Shown piece by piece: positions 6,873 to 14,739 of a stretch of DNA of 14,739 bases (the first letter of the stretch is position 1; every line of letters starts with the position of its first letter). Both the position numbers and the translations under genes were made by a program. Source of the DNA: Phoronis ovalis (lineage: Eukaryota; Phoronida; Phoronidae); assembly GCA_028565635.1 (NCBI GenBank), contig JAOXYB010030732.1, positions 1 to 14,739 of the forward strand. Direction: 5' to 3'. The notes beneath the pieces were generated by a model. It had not been told where the DNA came from. It saw only the letters and a program-made list of their open reading frames with translations, and ran no database searches.

Positions 6873-7529
6873 GTAAGAAAACAATACTGCTTAAATAAGA
6901 GTATGAAGGCTAAATTTTTATTTAAAAAAAATATTTGAGACATAGTCTATATACTGATGTTTGAATTCGGATAATGTTTTGGAACTAGATCTTCATAAGT
7001 GTATTTCACTATCAAACATATGGTTGTTTTTGAATACACTGGTGAAGTGTAGAGTAGAACAAATAGTGCCGTAGTATAAAATGACATACCTTTTCTTGAT
7101 TAATTGTGTGTTGAGATTAAAGTGCATGACATAAAATCTTTACCGGAAAATGTGATCAAACGTGATTCATATATCTGTTATTAATCCATAAATAATGCAA
7201 ACAACTTTTTTGTAATTTTGGAATACAATTATTTAAATTATTATTGAAACACTTATCTATCTTCTGTTATATATATTTGTCTCCGTCGTCATTATTATCT
7301 CTTCTTTGTTATTACGTAACATTGAATGAATATTTCTTACATTGCTTGTTTGTTTTATTTAAGACTTACCTCCAGCAGATCATGAAAAAATATCTATGTT
7401 CATAAACTGATAGGCTCCCAGCTTCTATAAGAATCGAAAAGTGAATATAATACTAGTAATAAAGCCTAAAGTTGTAATGGATGTCCAGGTTTAGTAGAAA
7501 AAAATAATATTTTTGTTTGGAGAAATTTG

Positions 7530-8030
7530 TGAAGTGTTTTCCTCATGCGATCCTGATCACAGTACCGTCTAATCACCCCAAAGTAATTCTTCAACACAGG
7601 GCTTAGCCATATATAATCAATTGCCGTTATGATCTTTCTATTTAGAAGAGTGGATAAATATGTCATTAACCCTTTGACCTATCAAAGATCAGCTTTTCTA
7701 TCCATTTGTCTAAGTGTGATTGACCTATTTCACTAGCTACGCGTTTATAGTCCACTCAGTGATTGTTATACCTAGCTATTGTAAGATGCAATTTGTTTGG
7801 TCTGAGAACTCCGCTGGGCCTTGCATGAGAAGGTACAGAACACTAACGAATGGATTTATTCAGACTGTTCTTCAATCATGACGTTTTTGGATGGCACAAA
7901 GTTGGAAACCCACAACTAAAATTAGGTGAATGAGGAACAATTGTAACAGTAAGACAAGTTTTATTACAGGGTAGACTTTCTTGGATTCTAGTAACTCCAT
8001 ACAGACCACGAAAGAACTATTGACTGGTGA
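7530..8030 (-). pseudogene. Decayed duplicate of the 4685-5241 minus-strand exon
   Basis: Read on the minus strand from about 8030, the frame gives FFRGLYGVTRIQESLP, then IVPHSPN and PTLCHPKTS, then a TGA stop, LKN, the 273-base insertion, and again LKNYFGVIRR. It parallels the intact exon in register (FPGTSSESQIKEQL; VPRPPN; PTLRHPKTSWFKNYFG; IRR). The tryptophan codon of the intact copy is TGA here, and a TAG lies upstream near 8035, so the frame is broken. The two open frames at 7466-7666 and 7872-8114 (minus) are pieces of, or shadows over, this relic. The intact copy has its stop right after IRR; here the codons continue. Confidence 0.55.
7595..7867. mobile_element. 273-bp insertion flanked by an 8-bp direct repeat
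   Basis: The segment lies between two copies of ttcttcaa (7587-7594 and 7868-7875). The paralogous block has a single diverged site, tttttgaa at 4713-4720, with matching DNA on both sides. This is the pattern of an empty site and a target-site duplication. Eight-base duplications are typical of hAT-type DNA transposons. The element ends, cacagggc... and ...cagactg, show only a weak inverted match, so the family is uncertain. No coding capacity is seen; it would be a non-autonomous element. Confidence 0.5.
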
Positions 8031-8212
8031 AATACAATAAATGCAACCTCTGAATAGAAGACTGCACATTAAACAGTTACTTTGACAAATACAGAGAGTT
8101 GAGTTACTATTCACATTATACTATAAATTATAATTTATCTGGGCTAAACATGATAGCATGTGGGACCACGTGATAAATCACATGAGAGATAAGGTAAATT
8201 AACCGCTTTAGC

Positions 8213-8452
8213 ATGGATTCTACTTGTCCGCGCCGTCGTCCGTGTGTTTTACTTCATTCATTAACAGAAGGAAGCTTTATATTAGAAATACCAAGAAGTT
8301 ATGAGGAGCGCTTTAGACAACATTTTGATGTCATACGGTTGAAAGACGTTGTTGCTAATCCTGCTCTTCGAGAAAGAGTAGTTGGTGCTGTTTGCCATCC
8401 TGGACCTAAATCTGCACTGAATGACCATCTGGCGTGGTTTCCTAATCTTAAG
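8213..8452 (+). CDS. Dehydrogenase exon 1
   Basis: It encodes residues 1-80, from [10 protein letters not shown] to AWFPNLK, the first half of the substrate-binding domain. The donor is AAG|gtaaat, phase 0. The ATG is preceded by 'gctttag', which could be a splice acceptor (exon then from 8212). Confidence 0.88.
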
Positions 8453-11048
8453 GTAAATGTATTCCATTAAAATGGGACGCGGTATAAAGAGACCTGACTG
8501 CATGTCTTACATGGAGATTGTTTTACGATCACGACGAGATCTGATCAATGTCTGATTGTCATCAAAGAACCGGTGCATCACCACTGACAGATATAGATAG
8601 ATAAAAACGGTAAATTTCCTTTTAGTAACCACTGTATAAATATATACAAACTATCACGATCTCGGGGTACATTCTAAAACTAATTGGGGATGTCAGTTCA
8701 GACAACGTACTCTATTTTCCTTGTCCGCTTCTTGTTCTGCTCAATAAAAGCGAGTGAATATATTATATTTACCATGGTCAGTTGATATTTGATGATATTT
8801 GCATTATATACTTATAGTCTAACAACGGAATTACTCTTCAAGCTGTTAGACTCTAATAGTTTATGCCGGGAGTTACTGGAACTAGTTCTTTAAAAATATG
8901 AAGAAGGAGGTATGAATCAGCACAATGACCATAGTGAAATCTCATAGCAACAATATACAATATTATTTACAAAAGTAATACTAAAGAAATGTTGCAAATA
9001 GATGAAACCAGATCATTTTACAATCTGAACTTTCTTTTTTTGTGACCTGGATAAAAGAGAAAGCGACTAGCTGGGTACAGTACATATACCTACTGGTTTC
9101 ATAGTTTTTATGAAAATGCATATTTAAATAAAGAATGTTTGGTTGCTTAGACGAAAAATCCTTGCTTTTCTTAGCTCAATCCATTTTTTCACGCTGCTTT
9201 GTTGACAAAGTTAAATGCGAAATCAGCAGATAAATATAGCTTTATAATGGTAATGTACCGGTAAGAAAATAATGGGGATTCAGTTTAAATTTATGGTGGA
9301 GAAATTGTAAAACACATTTTCCTGTGTTTCAGTTTCACAAAAAAATAATCATTGTATTTATGTTTTATTTGTAATGCAATTCCACATAAGGTCGCAAATT
9401 GCCCTGTGATAAAAATTAGCTTGAACTCAAATCAAAACACTTCGTTCTAACATTTTTCATTCATTTACTATTTCAGTCAAAACGTTTGCTCCGTTTTCTT
9501 TACCTGTACAGGTTATTTCTAACTACGGTGTTGGCATGGATAATTTGGCATCCCTATATCCCGAATGTAAAAAACGTGGAATAATGATGGCATACGTTCC
9601 CCATGGCAATGCTACCGCGGACATGGCCATGTGTTTGATACTAGCCACTGCTCGCAATATTCGTATAGGTGATATCATATTATTAATAGCTCAATATATT
9701 ACATACATATTCTCTAGTTTGCACGTCCAATGTTACAACAAACCTTTAGTTTTCCTCTGATGAAAGTTAGTTGCTAGTGTATACGCTTTTTCGACATCTA
9801 TTTACCGAGGTAACTCACCTCTGTCAACTGTTTAAATTTAAAAAAATGATCACTTTTAATTATCGCAAACATTTCAAGAGAAATGCATTTATAACATTTT
9901 TGTTTGTTCAATTTAATCAACTTTTCTTTAATACTGTATTGCAATTGTTTCGTTACGTATTTTGATTTCATTTATCCTTGTTTACATTGCACTTCTTTGG
10001 TATAGTTTGTAAACAATTTGTAAATAAAAAACATAACTTTATGATAAATTGCAGACATTGAAGAAGCCATGGGATCAAATCCTATAACCGCATTCAATGG
10101 TAACTCATATGGAGTGGATGTTAGTTTGGCCACGCTGGGTATAGTAGGTATGGGTAATATCGGATATAGGATTGCACAGCGCGCAAAGGGATTCGAAATG
10201 AGGATTCTCTATCACAGTAGAACTCCAAGGTAAAATAAAAATCATACAAGGAAAATTGAATTTAGAACTTGCTTCTTTATCAAAAGTAGGCTATTTAGGC
10301 ATTTCAGAAATGTAATTGTATAATTAACTATGTATTAACTATAAAAAATATTTTTTATGCATTTGTTATATATGTCTGTTCATTATAATCATCTTTTCTT
10401 TGCTAGTTTATATTAGATTGAGCTGAGGCGTTATTTCAGATCCCCAGAAATTGAGGCATCTGTGGGCGCCAGGTATTACACCCGTATTCATGACATGCTG
10501 AAAGAGGTCGATTTTGTCGTTATCGCTTGTCCATTAACTTCAGAAACAAACCATTTATTCAACGATGCAGAATTTAATTGCATGAAGTCAACAGCTACCA
10601 TCATAAACGTGGCCAGAGGTAAGTTCATTTCCTTTTACGGTCGAAGTTAAACATTTTGTTGTACAAAAGTGTCTTCTGTCTACCATCTTATATCTACACC
10701 GTAGGGAGGGTATATATACAAGTAATTACGCCGAAACTGTCTTTAAAATAATGTTTCATTGCATTTGTGTGTTCAGATGTCATTGTTGTGTTCATAGGTT
10801 CAGTCATCCACACTGACGCATTGGTCCGAGCTTTAAAGGAAATGAAGATCAGAGCCGCAGGTTTAGATGTAACCGATCCCGAACCACTGCCTAGGGACCA
10901 TCCATTGCTGGTGATGAATAATGTGGTTATAACTCCGCACGCTGGTACGAAAACGGTCCAGACAAGAGAATATATGGATGAAGTCATGGTTGAAAATGTT
11001 CTATCAGTAATCGAAGGGAGACCTCTAGTAAATGAATGGAAACCGTAA
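8213..11048 (+). CDS. D-2-hydroxyacid dehydrogenase (glyoxylate/hydroxypyruvate or 2-ketogluconate reductase-like)
   Basis: Five exons (8213-8452, 9512-9668, 10055-10229, 10440-10618, 10798-11048) join in frame to 1002 bases, 333 aa, close to the usual family length of about 330. The enzyme should reduce a 2-oxoacid such as glyoxylate, hydroxypyruvate or 2-ketogluconate to the D-2-hydroxyacid with NAD(P)H. The substrate-binding half contains NYGVGMDN (84-91). The coenzyme fold has GMGNIG (164-169). The second strand ends in HSRTPR (186-191), with Ser-Arg where NAD-specific members have an acidic residue; this favours NADPH as in GRHPR. The catalytic residues are Arg250 (NVARG), Glu279 (DPEP) and His298 (TPHAG). 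The product has no signal peptide, membrane segment or C-terminal peroxisomal SKL-type tripeptide. The ATG has an in-frame stop 18 bases upstream, but a possible upstream exon could extend it. Introns are 1059, 386, 210 and 179 bases with GT/AG ends. Confidence 0.93.
8453..9511 (+). other. Dehydrogenase intron 1
   Basis: A 1059-base AT-rich intron runs from gtaaat to a good acceptor, tttctttacctgtacag. I see no nested gene, RNA gene or clear repeat in it. Confidence 0.8.
9512..9668 (+). CDS. Dehydrogenase exon 2
   Basis: It encodes residues 81-132, from [11 protein letters not shown] to ATARNIRI, plus the first base of codon 133. Donor ATAG|gtgata, phase 1. The [13 protein letters not shown] helix is the usual start of the coenzyme domain. 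Confidence 0.92.
10055..10229 (+). CDS. Dehydrogenase exon 3
   Basis: It encodes residues 133-190 and two bases of 191. It contains the coenzyme-binding GIVGMGNIG and the NADP-type HSRTPR loop. Acceptor 'aaattgcag', donor CCAAG|gtaaaa, phase 2. Confidence 0.93.
10440..10618 (+). CDS. Dehydrogenase exon 4
   Basis: It encodes residues 191-250 and one base of 251, including [13 protein letters not shown] and the catalytic-Arg motif INVARG. Acceptor 'gttatttcag', donor AGAG|gtaagt, phase 1. Confidence 0.93.
10798..11048 (+). CDS. Dehydrogenase exon 5 (terminal)
   Basis: It encodes residues 251-333 and TAA. The acceptor is 'ttgtgttcatag' (AG 10796-10797), chosen because G + GT restores the expected [14 protein letters not shown]. 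The upstream 'gttcag' at about 10771-10776 would put extra residues inside this conserved motif. The exon carries Glu279 and His298 and ends NEWKP. No canonical AATAAA is seen in the next 450 bases; the first is at 11553-11558. Confidence 0.92.
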
Positions 11049-11843
11049 AAAATATAGTACACGTGTGAATGAACACTTTTGTTGGGTTTAATGTATGAAC
11101 ACTTCCTTTTTAGCTGAAACATGTTTTTTAATAATACTAAGTATAATCAATTACAAATTGTCTATTACCTATTTGTTACGGTATGTTAGGGGTCTCGTTT
11201 AGTAACAGCTTGATACCACCGACCTGCATAAGATGGCATATAACGGGCTCTAGAAAGCATTCTCGGTGTCACGATCCGATATGTTGAAAGCCGAAATTTA
11301 TACAACCTTTTAATGCATTTAAAGCATGAAATGACAAAATATTTAAAAAAATAATATACAGAAAAAATATGGTAAAAAAAAAACTTGAAACATTTTGCAC
11401 TTTCATTGATATACAGCCATCTGATTGATTATTAGAAAGTGCAACAATTTCATGAAGACATACACCAACAAATAGTAAAGCAGTATGCACTCACTGCTAA
11501 GATCAATGTCCCCATGCATGTCAAGTAAACTCAGACAGCGGGATGAATGCGAAATAAAAAACAACTATTTTAGTGACTACACTACATTAACTTGGAAACT
11601 ATTATTTCGAATCGTGATAAAATTCATCAAATTATTATTCATCTCTTTGAAAAAGCAACATGTGTTTACCCATTACCACTCCTTTAATTCATTATCAATT
11701 CATATGTCCTAATTATATCATCTCCTGATAACACATATGCTTGCTGTGAGTAGCATACATTTAATTCTCTGTCCACACATCTTCATTCAACTCGCGGAAG
11801 TGCAGAATACCTGTACAGACTACTGACGGTATCGAGTGATAAG
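11049..11843. other. Dehydrogenase 3' flank and spacer before the astacin gene
   Basis: AT-rich DNA of about 800 bases. Open frames of 73-75 codons occur on both strands (11269-11490 minus, 11485-11712 plus) but have low-complexity, Phe/Ile/Lys-rich content and no recognisable domain, so I treat them as chance. AATAAA at 11553-11558 may be the dehydrogenase poly(A) signal. The astacin promoter should be in the right half, but no clear TATA or initiator stands out. A possible 5' UTR splice acceptor, 'cctgtacag', precedes 11820. Confidence 0.4.
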
Positions 11844-11897
11844 ATGATGTTCATAGGTTGTATAATACAGGGACTTCTAACTATAGGCATTGTCAAG
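11844..11897 (+). CDS. Astacin exon 1 (signal peptide)
   Basis: It encodes residues 1-18, ending with AAG|gtaaaa in phase 0. The whole exon is the signal peptide. It is short, but it joins the next exon in frame and gives the N-terminus expected of a secreted protease. The second ATG at 11847 is equally possible as start. Confidence 0.7.
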
Positions 11898-14739
11898 GTA
11901 AAATCTCATGATGAAAATATATCCTGTCCAAAAAAAACAAGGCAACCATGCAATTATTACTACTATTATATATTTATTTAGACGATCAGCTGTTTACATG
12001 TTAAGACTTTTCTTCAAGAAGTAGATATATTGCAATATTCCCGGACAATATTCATTCCCTGCTGTTTTTCCAAATTACGGTCAAGCTGAATGTCTTTACG
12101 GAGTTAAATTTTTAAAAACACTAGTATTACTGACAAATAGGTTTTTTTTCTGAATCAAAAAGCTATTTTACAGTCCGAATGTAAACTTTTAAAATTAGAA
12201 TGTATAAAGTATATACAACGGGAAACGGATCTATGTAATGGATTCGTGTTTAATACATTTTTATCAACTACACGATACACTCCTTATTTGTTATGAAGCA
12301 TTTTTTAAATCGCAACAACGATTTTACTTATGTTATCATTGTGGTGTTTATACCATATAAAAAGTGACTGTTTTAAATATTATAATTTAAAACGTAATAA
12401 TTTACAAAAAAAGTACACTGTTATATACAATGTGATCATGGCATGTCATTATTATACACTATACGTATTATTGTGGTAAACTATTCCAGATTTCGAGATC
12501 TTTTTTGTACAGAAACATTGAACATTTTAGACCACGCGGTACAATGTTTAAAGCGAATTACAACATTATAGTATGACCAAAAAAAACTTTATATTTCAAA
12601 CCCAATATAAGGAAATCAATTGTATGTTTAAATGGTTCAATATTTTTGTAAGGATAAACAAAAAAGTTGGATGTCATTATATTACATGACTGATATTTTT
12701 GAGAAATGTATTAATTAGATATTTTGAAATTCACTGTTTACTGTCTTTTAGCGTTTAATGTGATCAGTCTGTGACTCAACTATATTCTTTCATAACTGCT
12801 GTACACACGTACCACAGTTTACAAAATATGTAATAAGCTAAAAAATTAATTTGCTTAACTTTGTTTAGGATGTCTTGACAACTCCGATGGAAAAAAAGCT
12901 AACAATAGATGAGATAATTGTGAACAAAACTCACAGTAAGTTCTCGTTCAAACCGGGAGGCCTAGCAAGTTTTATTGAAATACCTTTGACCTGTAAAATC
13001 TTAATCGTTGTCAATCAACCCGGCTGCTTCTTTTAAAAAAGCTGTATATTATCCTTAAACCTCTGACAAATGGGCTTAAAACATGCAGATACATATATAA
13101 AAATATACCACCAACCAAAAATATATAAGGCAACTGGTTTGATACACTGTATCCTTTAGTTTTGCACCCGTCTAGAGTATGTAATAAGCTGTAAAATAAT
13201 AAAATGGAGTCTGTTACATATAATCAACATTCAAGAGCAACTTTATTTTGATAATAAGATAACTGAAATTAAATGTTTCTACATTTTAGCTCCCCGAGAC
13301 GGCACCATAATAAACGATAAATTTGTCCTAATTCAACATGATATGCTGCTCACTAAACAGCAGTACCAGGAAATGTATGGCAAAACTGGGTAAACGTTCT
13401 AACAGTGTCGTTTTATCTATAGTCAGCTAATTACTTAGATAATATTTTAATATATAGATTCAAAACGAAACTATAAACAAGAACAACGGTTACATGTATA
13501 GAACGGCACAACTTTCTATACAACTTCTACGTTTTAGATTTATGCCTAATAAAGAGTTCCATCTCCCAGTTATTGCTTTCATATTTTAACTAGCACCTGG
13601 AGACACTTTTATCTCACTTATGTATCAGATTTGCCCCTTCAGAAATGATTTCGTTCCTTAATCATCTTCTTCATTCGTTGACTACATTGGTTTCAGACAA
13701 ATGAGAAAACGTGGTAATGCTGGCAAGGGCGTCGCTGGTCGATGGCCATATGGCGTAATACCTTACGAATTTGCACCTAATTTAAGTATGTTTTCTCCTT
13801 TTTAAAAACAATGAGTGATACTTTTATGGAAATTGTCGAACTCGAATTCATCCCACCTAAATTCTGAAAAAAGTCATTTCTTGTGGTCGTTCCATTCCAA
13901 GCATTTCATAGCGATAATACTATATTGTATGTAAGAAAAGTATACGTGTAAAATTAAAGACAATCTGAAATTAAAAGCACGTTATATAACTTGCCAAATG
14001 TTTCAAAATTAATCCGTAATGCCTTACTGTACTAATTTAAAATGTATTTCAGATACAAAAGTAAGAAAAAGTATGAAATAGAGAAATGCATTGCATTTTC
14101 ATAGCGCTTTCCTACATTTGCAATACTATAATTATGAAATGCTTTGCACTGCACACAACTTGGGATATATCGACTATTCTTTTTCTGCTAGGAGGCGATA
14201 AAAACATAGTATTGGGAGCTATGCAAGAGTGGCAAAGTAAAAGTTGTATTAAATTCCGACCACGCACATCAGCAGATCGGAACTATATCAACATCATAGA
14301 AGGAAAAGGGTGAGTTATATTGTTATCATATCCAGTTCATATCCAGCTCGTTCGTTTAACAAAATATTTCCAGCACTCTTTTCTTTAGTTCGGTAGATTT
14401 AAAAAAAAATGAATTATAATATCTCTATTTATTATTTACAATTCACATAATAAAATAATATTCCAATTTGTTAAAATCTGTTTTATAGATGCAGTAGTCA
14501 TCTTGGTATGGCAGTGACAGATGTGAATAGATTAACTCTGGAATACCCAGGATGCTGGACTGTGAGTAATCTATATATTAATACGCTTAATTTTCGACTT
14601 TGCGACAAGAACTCCTCCTACACGATCCATCAGACTGCCTGATTGACCCGATATATGTCTTAATCGTACTCACCGCTTTGTTTTAAAATATACTTTATTT
14701 CGTTTGACTAGACTTAAATACATAATCCAAGGCAAAACG
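11844..14739 (+). CDS. Astacin-family (M12A) zinc metalloprotease, 5' part
   Basis: Six in-phase exons (11844-11897, 12869-12935, 13290-13389, 13697-13785, 14192-14309, 14489-14561) encode the first 167 residues; the gene continues past the right edge. Residues 1-18 are a hydrophobic signal peptide (MMFIGCIIQGLLTIGIVK), so the product is secreted. The propeptide (about 19-88) has a sequon at N37 and IQHDMLLT (55-62), which aligns with the FxGD 'aspartate switch' of astacins and keeps Asp58. A basic RKR (77-79) offers a furin-like activation site. The catalytic domain starts at RWPYGVIPYEF (89-99) and continues with AMQEWQSKSCIKF (113-125), YINIIEGKGCSSHLG (135-149) and a later Cys165. C122 and C144 fall at usual astacin disulfide positions. 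The HExxH zinc site and any C-terminal domains are outside the window, so activity and subtype cannot be judged. The first of two adjacent ATGs is used. Confidence 0.92.
11898..12868 (+). other. Astacin intron 1
   Basis: A 971-base intron, very AT rich, running from gtaaaa to the acceptor 'aactttgtttag'. I see no gene or recognisable repeat in it. Confidence 0.65.
12869..12935 (+). CDS. Astacin exon 2 (propeptide)
   Basis: It encodes residues 19-40, DVLTTPMEKKLTIDEIIVNK then TH, plus one base. The acceptor is 'aactttgtttag' and the donor is CACA|gtaagt, phase 1. Confidence 0.85.
13290..13389 (+). CDS. Astacin exon 3 (propeptide with Asp switch)
   Basis: It encodes residues 41-73 and two bases of 74, including KFVLIQHDMLLTKQQ. 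Acceptor 'tctacattttag', donor ACTGG|gtaaac, phase 2. Confidence 0.9.
13697..13785 (+). CDS. Astacin exon 4 (activation site and catalytic start)
   Basis: It encodes residues 74-103 and one base: QMRKRGNAG, then GRWPYGVIPYEFAPNL, the start of the protease domain. Acceptor 'ttggtttcag', donor TTAA|gtatgt, phase 1. Confidence 0.93.
14192..14309 (+). CDS. Astacin exon 5 (catalytic domain)
   Basis: It encodes residues 104-142 and two bases, with AMQEWQSKSCIKFRPRT and YINIIEGKG. Acceptor 'tctttttctgctag', donor AAGG|gtgagt, phase 2. An ATG-started frame from 14086 merely reads through the preceding intron. Confidence 0.94.
14489..14561 (+). CDS. Astacin exon 6 (catalytic domain)
   Basis: It encodes residues 143-167, GCSSHLGMAVTDVNRLTLEY then PGCWT. 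Donor ACT|gtgagt, phase 0. The next exon, expected to carry HExxHxxGxxH, lies beyond 14739. Confidence 0.92.

Larger units (their letters stand above)
6905..8040. repeat. Duplicated block, copy 2 (partner at 3590-5010)
   Basis: This is the diverged same-orientation copy of 3590-5010. It lacks the roughly 400-base repeat-bearing insert of copy 1 and carries its own 273-base insert at 7595-7867. It includes intergenic DNA and the decayed end of the minus-strand gene. No GPCR coding sequence is seen upstream of it, so the duplication either started downstream of the receptor or lost it. Confidence 0.65.

Noticed and set aside
7872-8114. 80-codon minus-strand frame with a hydrophobic stretch (VIKLVLLLQLFLIHLILVV)
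   Set aside because: It is out of frame relative to the conserved reading in the duplicate; the hydrophobic run arises from the shifted frame over the pseudogene.
8282-8503. 73-codon minus-strand frame
   Set aside because: Antisense shadow of dehydrogenase exon 1.
9771-9965. 64-codon + frame in dehydrogenase intron 2
   Set aside because: Phe/Leu/Lys-rich translation of AT-rich intron; no domain and no splice support.
10694-11122. 142-codon minus-strand open frame
   Set aside because: It lies antisense to dehydrogenase exon 5, whose sense frame has clear catalytic motifs.
1-14739. Search for tRNA, rRNA, CRISPR arrays or prokaryotic operons
   Set aside because: No cloverleaf-type boxes, rRNA motifs or regular spacer-repeat arrays were seen; the gene structure is eukaryotic throughout.

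Overview
The window looks like nuclear DNA of an invertebrate animal, most probably a bivalve or other mollusc. Genes are split by short AT-rich introns with standard GT/AG borders. The protein families are typical metazoan ones: an FMRFamide-receptor-like GPCR, a GRHPR/2-ketogluconate-reductase-like dehydrogenase and an astacin protease. One repeat (about 4228-4420) has a 'gacctattgacc ... gacagacagacgg' texture that I associate with bivalve genomes. The taxon is an inference; the gene structure is read directly from the sequence.

Layout, left to right: (1) 1-380, an AT-rich foldback and direct-repeat array. (2) 443-998, a small unrecognised two-exon gene on + (98 aa as modelled). (3) 999-2413, intergenic, with a few palindromes and candidate regulatory motifs. 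(4) 2414-3571, a complete intronless class A GPCR of the FMRFamide-receptor-like group. (5) 3577-5241, convergent to the GPCR: a minus-strand terminal exon of an unrecognised protein (4685-5241) and its AT-rich downstream DNA, which carries a repeat insertion. (6) 5242-6779, repeats and a decayed minus-strand fragment resembling the FAD-binding start of a DAO-type oxidoreductase. (7) 6900-8040, a diverged second copy of segment 5; its coding part is a pseudogene (in-frame stop plus a 273-bp insertion flanked by an 8-bp direct repeat). (8) 8213-11048, a complete five-exon D-2-hydroxyacid dehydrogenase, 333 aa. A possible extra 5' coding exon lies at 6780-6872. (9) 11844 to the right edge, the first six exons of an astacin (M12A) metalloprotease: signal peptide, propeptide and the start of the catalytic domain. 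The zinc-binding exons lie beyond the window.

The genes do not form one pathway. They are ordinary neighbours: a neuropeptide-type receptor, a soluble 2-oxoacid reductase and a secreted protease. The most informative part is the duplicated, insertion-scarred block between the GPCR and the dehydrogenase. There one copy keeps a long open exon and the other has decayed, and comparing the two shows the pre-insertion state of each. I found no prokaryotic-type system, CRISPR array, rRNA or tRNA.
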